Shown here piece by piece: positions 8,501-17,287 of a stretch of DNA of 64,000 nucleotides. The translations under genes were made by a program, and so were the position numbers. The DNA is taken from NCBI RefSeq assembly GCF_000517105.1, contig NZ_KI912149.1:1752135-1816134 (forward strand), written 5' to 3'. The notes under the pieces are model-generated. The model made no database searches. It was not told the DNA's origin and worked only from the letters and a program-made list of their open reading frames with translations. Positions within the stretch are counted from its first letter, which is position 1, and each line of letters opens with the position of its first letter. This stretch comes from Fischerella sp. PCC 9605. Its GTDB lineage: Bacteria > Cyanobacteriota > Cyanobacteriia > Cyanobacteriales > Nostocaceae.

Positions 8501-11500
8501 GTGATACCGATTGATCTTAAGTCTTTAATCAGCGCAATTACTGGCATCATCAGTCCCACCTCTTTGATCAAAGATAAGATTCAGCGCAATGAAACAGTAA
8601 TTAGATTATTAAAGCAATTTAATCTCGATCCTGAGCATCCCCCAGCTGATTTTAGCGGTGTTTACGCCTACACCTTAGTAGAATACGGTGTTGGCAAACC
8701 CAAGCCATTGCTCGAACTTTTCCGGCAAGAAGAAATCAAATTAGCTTTTCGTAAGGCATTTGACCACAATAACCCTTCAATTCTCCTGTCTGAAATCGAT
8801 GCTTTTCTTGATGCCTATGCTTCGGGAGATGAAATCAAAAGCTTGAGAATCGATGTAAGACGCGAAATTGCTGAATTTTATATTGTATTTTCGGAAGTAG
8901 CCAAACGCAGCCGCACACCTGCTGATGTGCTGACGAACCAGCAAATCGGCTCTTTACACAAAAGAATTGCTAACATCCAAGAACAACTCGATAGGTTGCC
9001 GACACTGGAAGGAATCAGAACAGAGATAGCACGTTTGGCGACACAGAGTTATTCAGCATTGCCACCAGGTGTAGAGACGCGAAATTTCGCGTCTCTACAT
9101 GAAAAGAAATGTCGGGCGATCGCCCTAGCACAACAAATGCGCGGTTGGTTTGAAACTCTAGGCTACAGCTTTGAAAAACACGAAATTTGGGAAGATAACT
9201 ATTTTGAGTGGATTATCCGCATTCCAGTAAGACGTAATCGTTTTGACCGTATACTCGTGCGTGGAATTGAGGGCGAAGCCGGACTGAGTGATGTGATGGC
9301 TTTGCGCCAGTCAGTAGAAGCACAAAACACAGACGAAGGCTGGTTAGTGACAGCACGGCGCATTTCACGCGCGGCGCGTGATGAAGTTGATAAAGAAGAA
9401 AATCGGGATTTGGAATGCTTGACTTTTGATGAACTTATCGACCAAGATGCTGATTTTAACGGCTATCTCGATTGGTTGGAAGCAGAAATCAAACGGCGAG
9501 AAATAGATCAAAAGTATGTGCCACTCGCTTGTACAAAAGAAGAATTTGACCCAGTAACGAAGCGTCGCATTGGTGTCAGTCGCTACGATGAGCGTGACGA
9601 TTGGATTGACGGTTACATTGATCTATGGTTGGATGACCCAGCCAAAGAGCATATCTCAATTTTGGGCGAGTTTGGTACAGGTAAGACTTGGTTTGCCTTC
9701 CATTATGCTTGGACTGCATTGCAACGTTACAAAGATGCTCAAAGACGTGGTTTGGAACGTCCCCGCTTACCTTTGGTCATTACCTTACGCGACTATGCTA
9801 GAGCCTTGAATGTGGAGAACGTGCTGGCGGGTTTCTTTTTCACCCAACATAATATTCGCTTAAACAGCGAAGTTTTTGATCAACTCAACCGCATGGGTAA
9901 ACTGCTGCTGATTTTCGATGGTTTTGACGAAATGGCAGCAAAATGCGATCGCCAGCAAATGATAAACAATTTTTGGGAACTAGCAAAAGTTGTGGTTCCC
10001 GGTTCCAAAGTGATTCTGACAAGTCGCACCGAGCATTTTCCTGAAGCAAAAGAAGGATGGGCGTTACTCAACGCCGAACTGCAAGCCTCTACTGCCAATC
10101 TGACGGGTGAAACACCCCAGTTTGAAGTCCTGGAACTAGAGAAATTCAACGACGAACAAATTCGGCAGGTGTTATCTTTTAATGCTGAACCTGCCACAGT
10201 TGAACAGGTGATGGGTAATCCCCAACTGTTGGACTTGGCACGGCGTCCGGTGATGACAGAGTTAATTTTGGAAGCGTTGCCAGATATTGAGGCGGGTAAA
10301 CCTGTGGATATGTCACGGGTTTATCTATATGCCGTGCGGCGCAAGATGGAACGAGATATCAAAGCTGAGCGTACTTTTACTTCTTTAGCAGATAAACTCT
10401 ACTTTTTGTGCGAACTTTCCTGGGAGATGCTGTCTACTGAGCAGATGAGCCTCAATTATCGGCTTTTCCCCGATCGCATTCGTCGCCTGTTTGGTGCAGT
10501 TGTGCGCGAGGAAAAGGATTTAGACCACTGGCACTATGACATGATGGGTCAAACAATGCTCATCCGCAATGCCGATGGTGATTATACTCCCGCGCATCGT
10601 TCGTTGTTAGAGTTCTTTGTTGCTTATAAGTTTGCCGCTGAGTTGGGGGTATTGGCTGATGATTTTATTGAGTTGGCGCAGGCGCAGTTGCATTTAGACA
10701 CAACAGCTACACCAGAGAATTACACTTGGTCATCGTATTTCCGGCGACAAGTAAATGACGCGGAGCAAATTTTACCAATTACCCCCCTGAAAAGATTTGT
10801 CAGTGAATCTCTAGTACAACTGCAACCGACTTTTGGTCAAGCTCCTCTGACAAAGGCAGTAATGGATTTGCTTGTGCCAATGTTGGGTAACTACTCTCCT
10901 CTCTTAGAAATACTCGATGCTACACGCGGCAAAACAGAAGAAGAGGTGGGTTATGTCGGGGGAAATGCAGCAAAATTGTTAGTAAAGGTTAATAAGAGAG
11001 CTTTGGAAGGGAAGAATCTCTCTCAGGCAGTGATTCGGAATGCTGATTTTACTAATGCCAGCCTACGCCATGTTAATTTTACTGGAGCAAATCTAATTGA
11101 CTGTGTTTTTACCAAAGTATTAGGCAGTGTTTTGGCAGTAGGATTTAGTCCGGATGGCAAACTGTTGGCTAGCGGTGATTATGATGGAGTGGTTTGCTTG
11201 TGGGAAGCAGCTAGTGGCAGAGAAATTTTGACCTGTAAAGGGCACACCAATTCAGTATGTGCAATCGCCTTCAGCCCAGACGGTCAAATCCTTGCCAGTA
11301 GTAGTGCTGACCAAACAGTGAGATTATGGCATGTCCACAGTGGTAAATGCTTCCATACCTTGCAGGGACACATTAGTTGGGTACGTGCAGTTGCCTTCAG
11401 TCCCGATGGTCAAATTCTTGCCAGTTGTGGTGATGACCAAACAGTGAGATTATGGCATGTCCACAGTGGTAAATGCTTCCATACCTTGCAGGGACACGTT

Positions 11501-12982
11501 AGTTGGGTACGTGCAGTTGCCTTCAGTCTCGATGGTCAAATTCTTGCCAGTGGTAGTCATGACCAAACAGTGCGATTATGGCATCTCCAGAGTGGTGAAT
11601 GCCTTAATATCTTGCAAGGGCACACCAGTTGGATACGTACAGTTGCCTTCAGTCCCGATGGTCAAATTCTTGCCAGTGGTAGTAATGACCAAACGGTGCG
11701 ATTATGGAATCTCAATAATGGTGTATGCTTCCACACTTTACAGGGACACACTAATTGTGTAAATTCAGTTGCCTTCAGTTCCGATGGTCAAATTCTTGCC
11801 AGTGGTAGTATTGATCAAACAGTGCGATTATGGCATGTCCAGAGTGGTGAATGCTTTCATACCTTGCAGGGACACACCAAATCAGTAAATTCATTTGCCT
11901 TCAGTCCTGATGGTCAAACCCTTGCCAGTGGTGGTGATGACCAAACAGTGCGATTATGGCACATCAGTAGTGGTGAATGCTTTCATACCTTACAGGGACA
12001 CATCAATTGGGTAAATTCAGTTGCTTTCAGTTCCGATGGTCAAACTCTTGCTAGTGGTAGCGCCGACAAAATGGTGCGATTGTGGGACATTAACAGTGGT
12101 GAATGTATTAATATTTTGCAGAGACACATCGATTGGGTAAATTCAGTTGCCTTCAGTCCCGATGGTCAAATCCTTGCCAGTGGTAGCACTGACCAAACAG
12201 TGCGATTATGGTATCTCCAGGGTGGTGAATGTCTCAACACTTTGCAAGAGCACACCAGTGGGATAATTGCAATTGCCTTCAGTCCCAATGGTCAAATCCT
12301 TGCCAGTTGTAATAATGACCAAACGGCGCGATTGTGGGACATTAACAGTGGTGAATGTATTAATATTTTGCAAGGGCACACCAATTGGGTAAATTCAGTT
12401 GCTTTCAGTTCCGATGGTCAAATCCTTGCCAGTGGTAGCGCTGACCAAACAGTGCGATTATGGGACATTAACAGTGGTGAATGTATTAATATTTTGCAAG
12501 GGCACACCAGTTGGGTGCGTGCAGTTGCCTTCAGTCCCAATGGTCAAATCCTTGCCAGTGGTAGCGCTGACCAAACAGTGCGGTTATGGGACATTAACAG
12601 TGGTGAATGTCTCAACACTTTGCAAGGGCACATCAGTCGAATACGTGCGGTTGCCTTCAGTCCCGATGGTCAAATTCTTGCTAGTAGTAGTGCTGACCAA
12701 ACAGTGCGATTATGGCATCTCCAGAGTGGTGAATATATCAATATTTTGCAAGGGCATACGAATTGGGTAAATTCAGTTGCCTTCAGTCCCGATGGTCAAA
12801 TTCTTGCCAGTGGTAGTGGGGATGGCACAATTAAACTTTGGGATGTCAAGACTGGCGAGTGCCTCAAAACCTTCAGAAGCGACAAACCCTATGAGGGCAT
12901 GAATATCACAGGCGTTGCTGGTTTAACGGAAGCCGAAAAAGCCACGCTGAAAGCTTTAGGGGCGGTGGAAAATAGAGAGTAG
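8501..12982 (+). CDS. giant STAND protein: nuclease-like region, NACHT ATPase, pentapeptide repeats, 14 WD40 repeats
   Basis: 1493 residues, GTG start, cytosolic. Residues 1-200 are an alpha-helical region without a known family. Residues about 205-330 have the layout of an Mrr-like restriction-endonuclease fold ([42 protein letters not shown]), but the E-x-K catalytic pair is not there. NACHT follows: Walker [10 protein letters not shown] at about 389-397, Walker [12 protein letters not shown] at about 468-478, and the sensor [11 protein letters not shown] winged-helix/helical part runs to about 835. Pentapeptide-like A(D/N)F/L repeats lie at about 840-872 and 14 WD40 blades at 876-1463. The tail [20 protein letters not shown] is common in cyanobacterial WD40 STAND proteins. 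Such proteins are ligand-triggered oligomerising ATPases in signalling or phage defence; the role here is inference. A TA cluster follows within 15 bases. Confidence 0.93.
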   Translation: MIPIDLKSLISAITGIISPTSLIKDKIQRNETVIRLLKQFNLDPEHPPADFSGVYAYTLVEYGVGKPKPLLELFRQEEIKLAFRKAFDHNNPSILLSEIDAFLDAYASGDEIKSLRIDVRREIAEFYIVFSEVAKRSRTPADVLTNQQIGSLHKRIANIQEQLDRLPTLEGIRTEIARLATQSYSALPPGVETRNFASLHEKKCRAIALAQQMRGWFETLGYSFEKHEIWEDNYFEWIIRIPVRRNRFDRILVRGIEGEAGLSDVMALRQSVEAQNTDEGWLVTARRISRAARDEVDKEENRDLECLTFDELIDQDADFNGYLDWLEAEIKRREIDQKYVPLACTKEEFDPVTKRRIGVSRYDERDDWIDGYIDLWLDDPAKEHISILGEFGTGKTWFAFHYAWTALQRYKDAQRRGLERPRLPLVITLRDYARALNVENVLAGFFFTQHNIRLNSEVFDQLNRMGKLLLIFDGFDEMAAKCDRQQMINNFWELAKVVVPGSKVILTSRTEHFPEAKEGWALLNAELQASTANLTGETPQFEVLELEKFNDEQIRQVLSFNAEPATVEQVMGNPQLLDLARRPVMTELILEALPDIEAGKPVDMSRVYLYAVRRKMERDIKAERTFTSLADKLYFLCELSWEMLSTEQMSLNYRLFPDRIRRLFGAVVREEKDLDHWHYDMMGQTMLIRNADGDYTPAHRSLLEFFVAYKFAAELGVLADDFIELAQAQLHLDTTATPENYTWSSYFRRQVNDAEQILPITPLKRFVSESLVQLQPTFGQAPLTKAVMDLLVPMLGNYSPLLEILDATRGKTEEEVGYVGGNAAKLLVKVNKRALEGKNLSQAVIRNADFTNASLRHVNFTGANLIDCVFTKVLGSVLAVGFSPDGKLLASGDYDGVVCLWEAASGREILTCKGHTNSVCAIAFSPDGQILASSSADQTVRLWHVHSGKCFHTLQGHISWVRAVAFSPDGQILASCGDDQTVRLWHVHSGKCFHTLQGHVSWVRAVAFSLDGQILASGSHDQTVRLWHLQSGECLNILQGHTSWIRTVAFSPDGQILASGSNDQTVRLWNLNNGVCFHTLQGHTNCVNSVAFSSDGQILASGSIDQTVRLWHVQSGECFHTLQGHTKSVNSFAFSPDGQTLASGGDDQTVRLWHISSGECFHTLQGHINWVNSVAFSSDGQTLASGSADKMVRLWDINSGECINILQRHIDWVNSVAFSPDGQILASGSTDQTVRLWYLQGGECLNTLQEHTSGIIAIAFSPNGQILASCNNDQTARLWDINSGECINILQGHTNWVNSVAFSSDGQILASGSADQTVRLWDINSGECINILQGHTSWVRAVAFSPNGQILASGSADQTVRLWDINSGECLNTLQGHISRIRAVAFSPDGQILASSSADQTVRLWHLQSGEYINILQGHTNWVNSVAFSPDGQILASGSGDGTIKLWDVKTGECLKTFRSDKPYEGMNITGVAGLTEAEKATLKALGAVENRE
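9071..9098. repeat. 28-bp perfect palindrome inside the NACHT gene
   Basis: GTAGAGACGCGAAA followed directly by its reverse complement, in frame inside codons for residues about 191-200 ([10 protein letters not shown]). It lies between the N-terminal helical region and the nuclease-like region. A near copy (GTAGAGACGTGCCA arm) is intergenic at 61863-61890, which shows this is an interspersed element. Confidence 0.85.
11126..12889 (+). repeat. 14 tandem 126-bp units encoding WD40 blades
   Basis: Fourteen units of exactly 42 codons with no length variation, from AGT at 11126 to 12889. Core residues are nearly invariant: [20 protein letters not shown] then W and H/D, then SGEC...LQGH. Adjacent units differ mainly at the surface positions after GH and in the SGEC turn. 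Fourteen blades fit two seven-blade propellers. Confidence 0.95.
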
Positions 12983-12997
12983 ACTACCTAATAGAAA

Positions 12998-13330
12998 GTG
13001 AAAAAAAGGATGTTGAAGAAAATGTTAGATAAAGTAAACATTTTAATTGAAAAAAAAGAGTCAGGATATCTTGTCTCGTCTCCAGCAATAGAGGGACATC
13101 AATTTCAGGATGATTCTCTAGAAAGTGTGTTTGAGAGACTTAAAGAAGTAATTAAAGATTATCTTGAAACTACTAGTACTTCCCATCATCAAACAACAGG
13201 TGAATCTCTCATTAATCTAGTGGCGGATTTTACTAAAGATATGACAGAAGAAGAGATGAATCAATTACCGACAGATGGAGCAGAACAACACGAACATTAC
13301 CTCTATGGAACACCCAAAAAAGCAAGATGA
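12998..13330 (+). CDS. HicB-like antitoxin-type small protein
   Basis: 110 residues, GTG start (or Met5/Met9). Residues 12-60 (VNILIEKKESGYLVSSPAIEG, then DSLESVFERLKEVIKDYLE) have the HicB-type partial RNase-H fold of antitoxins. The polar, acidic C-terminus (about 70-110) shows no clear DNA-binding motif. It starts 15 bases after the NACHT protein's stop. Its own stop overlaps, as ATGA, the start of a truncated PIN gene at 13327, the usual coupling of antitoxin and toxin. The pair would have been antitoxin plus PIN ribonuclease; now only the antitoxin is complete. Confidence 0.6.
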   Translation: MKKRMLKKMLDKVNILIEKKESGYLVSSPAIEGHQFQDDSLESVFERLKEVIKDYLETTSTSHHQTTGESLINLVADFTKDMTEEEMNQLPTDGAEQHEHYLYGTPKKAR

Positions 13331-13389
13331 AGCTTGTATTTGCAGACGCTTTCTATTGGATAGCATTAACAAATCCAAGAGATGATTAG
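13327..13389 (+). pseudogene. truncated PIN-domain toxin, amber-stopped after 20 codons
   Basis: The frame reads MKLVFADAFYWIALTNPRDD and stops at TAG (13387). This is a PIN-domain start with the first catalytic Asp (FADAFYW). The frame goes on after the TAG with HIKAIE, which matches the W-H-x-x-A-I-E continuation seen in such toxins, so the TAG probably replaced a Trp codon. From there it runs, still in frame, straight into the next antitoxin (13414). The remaining 100 or so residues of the PIN domain are deleted. Confidence 0.65.
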
Positions 13390-13413
13390 CATATAAAAGC
13401 TATAGAAATTCCT

Positions 13414-13650
13414 ATGCTCACTCGAAAAATTGACTTACATGAAACACAACCAAGTTTGAAGGAGTTGTTATCCCTAGTGCAGGCTGGTACAGAAATTATT
13501 TTGACAGAGGGTGATACTGCATTAGCTCGGTTAATACCAGTTGCATCATCACCTTCACCAAGAGTGGCAGGATTGCATACTGGTGCGATCTGGACAAGTG
13601 ATGATTTTGACGAACCACTGCCTGAAGAATTTTGGACAGGCAACTCATGA
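13414..13650 (+). CDS. Phd/YefM-type antitoxin without a working toxin
   Basis: 78 residues. The N-terminal half (RKIDLHETQPSLKELLSLVQAGTEIILTEGDTALARLIP) is the Phd/YefM DNA-binding fold that binds its own operator. The C-terminal DDFDEPLPEEFWTG is the toxin-wrapping tail usual for antitoxins of PIN toxins. The stop overlaps as ATGA the start of a PIN gene at 13647 that is broken. The antitoxin frame itself is intact. The upstream stretch is the end of another decayed module, so its own promoter may be missing. Confidence 0.82.
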   Translation: MLTRKIDLHETQPSLKELLSLVQAGTEIILTEGDTALARLIPVASSPSPRVAGLHTGAIWTSDDFDEPLPEEFWTGNS

Positions 13651-13865
13651 AGTTCATATTAGACACCCATACCTTTATTTGGTGGGATAGTGAGCCAACC
13701 AGACTTTCCCAACACACTATTACACTGTCAATCACTATATTTATTAGCGATCGCTATAACAGTCAAAGCACAAGCCAGCTTGATTCATTCAGATTTCATC
13801 CTTACCATAAAGTAAGAAATATACATAAAAGTAAGGAAAGCTATGTATATTACTACAATTACTAG
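13647..13865 (+). pseudogene. 5' remnant of a VapC/PIN toxin
   Basis: The frame starts MKFILDTHTFIWWDSEPTRL, a classic VapC/PIN N-terminus with the first catalytic Asp (LDTHTF). After about 22 residues the sequence stops resembling the family. The helical middle and the later acidic residues are missing, and the rest (to 13865) is a chance frame that runs into the next antitoxin gene. It is a deletion derivative. The next TA module starts at 13843. Confidence 0.75.
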
Positions 13866-14085
13866 TAAAGGTCAGACAACTATCCCAAAAGAAATTCGAG
13901 AGAAACTTAACTTACGTCCAGGCGATCGCATTAGTTTCATTGTCGAAGCCGACGGTAGAGTCTACATTCAACCACTAAATGTGCATGTTGAGGAATTGTC
14001 CGGTATCCTCCACCAACCAGGAAGGGAGCCAGTATCTATCGAAGAAATGAATGCAGCAATTGAACAGTCTGGTGGAAGCTTGTGA
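13843..14085 (+). CDS. AbrB/MazE-type antitoxin (VapB-like)
   Basis: 80 residues. Residues 1-45 carry the SpoVT-AbrB swapped-hairpin signature: ITSKGQTTIPKEIREKLNLRPGDRI and then a short beta strand. The C-terminus (about 50-80) is the toxin-binding part. The stop TGA overlaps the next start (TGATG), so translation is coupled to the PIN toxin. It would neutralise the toxin and repress the pair's promoter. Confidence 0.9.
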   Translation: MYITTITSKGQTTIPKEIREKLNLRPGDRISFIVEADGRVYIQPLNVHVEELSGILHQPGREPVSIEEMNAAIEQSGGSL

Positions 14086-14480
14086 TGAAGGGGCTGGATA
14101 CCAATGTTATTGTTCGCTATCTTGTTCAGGATGACTTGGAACAATGGAAGTTGGCGGATGAGTATATTAAACAGACGAAAGTAAGTGGTGAAATCTGTTT
14201 CATTAACAACATTGTTCTATGTGAACTTGTTTGGGTACTGAAAACTTCATATAAACTCAATCGTTCTGAAATTAGCGATGTTCTCGAAAAAATACTGAGA
14301 GCAGATGCTTTTGACTTTGAAAACAGAGAAGCGGCTTGGTGGTCGGTACAGCAGATGAAAAAGGGAAAAGCTGATTTCTCTGACTATCTAATTGGGAAGT
14401 TGAATGAAGAAGCTGGATGTACTGAAACTGCCACATTTGATGCCAAGTTGAAAGGAGTTGAGGGATTTCGCTCACTTTGA
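14085..14480 (+). CDS. VapC-type PIN-domain ribonuclease toxin, intact
   Basis: 131 residues from ATG 14085 (a GTG one codon earlier at 14082 is possible). All the PIN catalytic acids are present: Asp in LDTN near residue 5, Glu in LCELVWVL near 47, Asp in DFSDYLIG near 97, and Asp in TFDAKLK near 118. PIN toxins are Mg2+-dependent RNases. It is coupled to the AbrB-type antitoxin and is the only one of three PIN toxins in this cluster that looks functional. Confidence 0.9.
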   Translation: MKGLDTNVIVRYLVQDDLEQWKLADEYIKQTKVSGEICFINNIVLCELVWVLKTSYKLNRSEISDVLEKILRADAFDFENREAAWWSVQQMKKGKADFSDYLIGKLNEEAGCTETATFDAKLKGVEGFRSL

Positions 14481-14648
14481 CCTTGCTTTCAAGTATTGAA
14501 AGTCTGTTGATTACATAAAGTCAAAATTAAGAAACTGCCGTACTCCCAGTTTGAAATGATATTTTCGATCGCAGTTCACACAAATAATGTTTTGAGATTA
14601 CAGTTTGCTGATAAGTTGCCCATATTCTGATATATTCCCCATAAGTAG

Positions 14649-17231
14649 GTGGAAGCATTCTCAAATCTCAACTCAAAACTAATTAACGGTGTTGCCGTGG
14701 TTGGAATTGTCATTGTTTCTCACAGCAAACGGTTAGCAGAAGGTGTGCGGGAGCTAGCAGCCCAAATGGTTCAAGGCAAAGTCCCTTTAGCCGTGGCCGC
14801 AGGAATTGACGATCCAGAAAACCCGCTAGGTACAGATGCTATGCAGGTTTATAATGCGATCGCATCTGTTTACAGTGATGATGGTGTCCTGGTGTTAATG
14901 GATCTGGGTAGCGCCTTGATGAGTGCGGAAATGGCGTTGGAGTTTCTCCCAGAAGAACATCAACAGAAAGTACACCTGTGTGCAGCACCTCTGGTAGAAG
15001 GTGCGATCGCCGCAACAGTCGCAGCCGCAGCTGGTAATAATATTCAGCAAGTAATCGCCGAAGCACAGGGAGCATTAATAGCAAAAGCGACTCAATTAGG
15101 TGTAGTCGACCACCTCACCCCCTACCCCTCTCCACTAGCGGAGAGGGGAGAAAAACAAAACACAAAAGAAATTCGTCTGACTGTCAGCAATAGGCTAGGA
15201 TTACATGCCCGTCCAGCAGCTCGATTTGTGGGATGTGCTGCCCGGTTTCAATCGCAAATTAAGGTACGTAATGTTACTAAAGGTAGTGATTTTGTCCGTG
15301 CTGACAGCATTAACCAAGTGGCAATGCTAGGGGTGCGCCAAGGACACGAAATAGTCATTACTGCGACTGGTTCCGATGCAGATGAAGCACTAGCTGCATT
15401 GCAAGCATTAATTGAAAGCAACTTTGGCGAAGATGACCGCGCTTTAGAACCTCACCCCACCACCTCACCACCCCATCTCCCCATCTCTGCCTCTCCTCCC
15501 TCTTCCCTGCAAGGCATTCCCGCTTCGCCCGGAGTCGCGATCGCACCCAGCTTCCAATTTAGAAAAATACCCCTTGCCTTACATCAAATCACCCCTATAT
15601 CAATCCAGGAATATCACGTAAAAAATCCTGAGTTTGAGTGGCAACGTTTACAATCAGCTCTACAAACTGCTCGACAGGAAATTCAGACTTTGCTCTCAAA
15701 CGCATCAATTCAAATTGGTGATGCAGAAGCAGCTATATTTGATGCCCATCTGTTATTTCTAGAAGACCCAACCCTGATTGAAGCAGCACAGCAACGCGTC
15801 TTTACCTACCATCTCAATGCTGAAGCCGCTTGGCAAGGAGTTGTAGATGAGGTGGCAAGTAACTATCATCACCTTGACGATCCCTATTTACGAGAGCGAG
15901 TAGCTGATGTCGTCGATGTGGGACAGCGAGTGTTACGAGTATTATCTGGTGCTCCTGTAACTGCTGTGGAGATATCCCAACCTGCGATTTTAGTTGCTGC
16001 TGATTTAAATCCTTCTGATACAGCAGGGTTAGACCCAACAAAAGTTTTGGGCATTTGTATTACTGCGGGTAGTGCTACTTCCCACAGTGCCATCCTTGCC
16101 CGTTCATTGGGCATCCCTGCAATCGTTGGTTTACCAGCAGAGATATTGCAACTTGCAGATGGAACCCTCCTCGCCATAGACGGTGAGACGGGTAGGGTAT
16201 GGATAGAACCAGAACCAGACACTTTAGCAGCACTGCAAGCAAAGCGGGATACACAGCAAGCTGCCCAACAACAAGCACTGAACATTGCACGCCAGCCTTG
16301 TTTAACTCGCGACGGTAGCGCTATTACTGTATTTGCGAATATTGGCAGTATAGCTGATACACAACAAGCTCTGAAATTGGGCGCGGAGGGTGTAGGATTA
16401 CTTCGCACCGAGTTTCTTTATCTTAATCGTACAACTGCTCCTTCGGAAGAAGAGCAACTAACAGTTTATCAAGCGATCGCTCAAATTTTAGATACCCGTC
16501 CTTTGATCATTCGCACTCTCGATGTAGGTGGAGACAAACCACTTCCCTATTTGGGAATGCAGTCTGAAACTAATCCTTTTTTAGGTTGGCGCGGTATTCG
16601 TTTTTGTCTGGATCGTCCGCAAGTGTTGAAAACTCAGTTGCGAGCAATTTTAAGAGCCAGTTTTGGACAGCAGATCAAAATCATGTTTCCAATGATTGCC
16701 GCTGTAGCAGAAATACAAGCAGCAAAAGCTATGCTAACTGAAGTACAAGCAGAACTACGTCAGGCTGGTATCGCTTTTGATGAAACAATGGAAGTGGGCA
16801 TCATGGTAGAAGTGCCAGCAGCGGTTGCCATTGCCGACCAGTTAGCCGCAGAAGTAGACTTTTTTAGCATTGGCACTAACGACCTCAGTCAGTATGTGAT
16901 GGCAGCAGACCGCACCAACCCAAAAGTAGCAAATTTGGCTGATGCCTTCCATCCCGCAGTGTTGCGAATGATCCAGCAAACCATCCAGACTGGACATGCT
17001 GCTGGCATATGGGTAGGGTTGTGTGGCGAAATGGCATCAGACCCTTTGGCAGCACCAATTTTATTAGGATTGGGGCTAGATGAAGTTAGTCTAAATCCCC
17101 ACGCTATCCCTGGATTTAAAGTTGCGATCGCACAATTGACAATGGCACAAGCAGAGGCGATCGCAACAACAGCATTGCAACAAGATTCTGCTGCTAAAGT
17201 TAGAGCATTAGTTTCGACTTCAGTGGATTAA
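14649..17231 (+). CDS. DhaM-type multiphosphoryl protein: EIIA(Man)-like + HPr + enzyme I fusion
   Basis: 860 residues, GTG start (start codon uncertain; the first conserved strand begins near residue 17). Domain 1 (about 17-145) is a mannose-type EIIA/DhaM domain with the phospho-His in VSHSKRLAEGV (His25). Domain 2 (about 176-262) is HPr with GLHARPAARF (His186). Domain 3 (about 288-855) is enzyme I: swivelling phospho-His in TSHSAILARS (His479), then the PEP-binding barrel with GVGLLRTEFLY, GGDKPLPYL and DFFSIGTNDLSQY. Such proteins move phosphate from PEP to the DhaK/DhaL dihydroxyacetone kinase. No dhaK or dhaL is in the window. Two linkers carry repeat-derived sequence. Confidence 0.92.
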   Translation: MEAFSNLNSKLINGVAVVGIVIVSHSKRLAEGVRELAAQMVQGKVPLAVAAGIDDPENPLGTDAMQVYNAIASVYSDDGVLVLMDLGSALMSAEMALEFLPEEHQQKVHLCAAPLVEGAIAATVAAAAGNNIQQVIAEAQGALIAKATQLGVVDHLTPYPSPLAERGEKQNTKEIRLTVSNRLGLHARPAARFVGCAARFQSQIKVRNVTKGSDFVRADSINQVAMLGVRQGHEIVITATGSDADEALAALQALIESNFGEDDRALEPHPTTSPPHLPISASPPSSLQGIPASPGVAIAPSFQFRKIPLALHQITPISIQEYHVKNPEFEWQRLQSALQTARQEIQTLLSNASIQIGDAEAAIFDAHLLFLEDPTLIEAAQQRVFTYHLNAEAAWQGVVDEVASNYHHLDDPYLRERVADVVDVGQRVLRVLSGAPVTAVEISQPAILVAADLNPSDTAGLDPTKVLGICITAGSATSHSAILARSLGIPAIVGLPAEILQLADGTLLAIDGETGRVWIEPEPDTLAALQAKRDTQQAAQQQALNIARQPCLTRDGSAITVFANIGSIADTQQALKLGAEGVGLLRTEFLYLNRTTAPSEEEQLTVYQAIAQILDTRPLIIRTLDVGGDKPLPYLGMQSETNPFLGWRGIRFCLDRPQVLKTQLRAILRASFGQQIKIMFPMIAAVAEIQAAKAMLTEVQAELRQAGIAFDETMEVGIMVEVPAAVAIADQLAAEVDFFSIGTNDLSQYVMAADRTNPKVANLADAFHPAVLRMIQQTIQTGHAAGIWVGLCGEMASDPLAAPILLGLGLDEVSLNPHAIPGFKVAIAQLTMAQAEAIATTALQQDSAAKVRALVSTSVD
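15108..15153. repeat. in-frame inverted repeat forming the DhaM-HPr linker
   Basis: CCTCACCCCCTACCCCTCTCC and the complementary GGAGAGGGGAG lie either side of a short loop (ACTAGC), encoding HLTPYPSPLAERGEKQ. This is a dispersed cyanobacterial-type repeat that sits exactly between two domains of the PTS fusion. Confidence 0.75.
15451..15511. repeat. in-frame polypyrimidine repeat forming the HPr-EI linker
   Basis: A CACC/CTCC-rich run that encodes a Pro/Ser/His-rich linker (about residues 268-288) between HPr and enzyme I. The same CCCCATCTCCCCATCTC words recur in intergenic DNA near 44465 and 61980 and inside the sensor kinase at 18040. Confidence 0.75.
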
Positions 17232-17287
17232 GACTCTGCGAGCCTCTGCGTTAAAATCGCTACTATATTTACGCAAAGCTGTGTAAA

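Noticed and set aside
11457..12770. Plus-strand frames in another phase across the WD40 repeats
   Set aside because: They arise because the 126-bp unit has no stop in a second frame; they repeat the same short sequence and have no own start signals.
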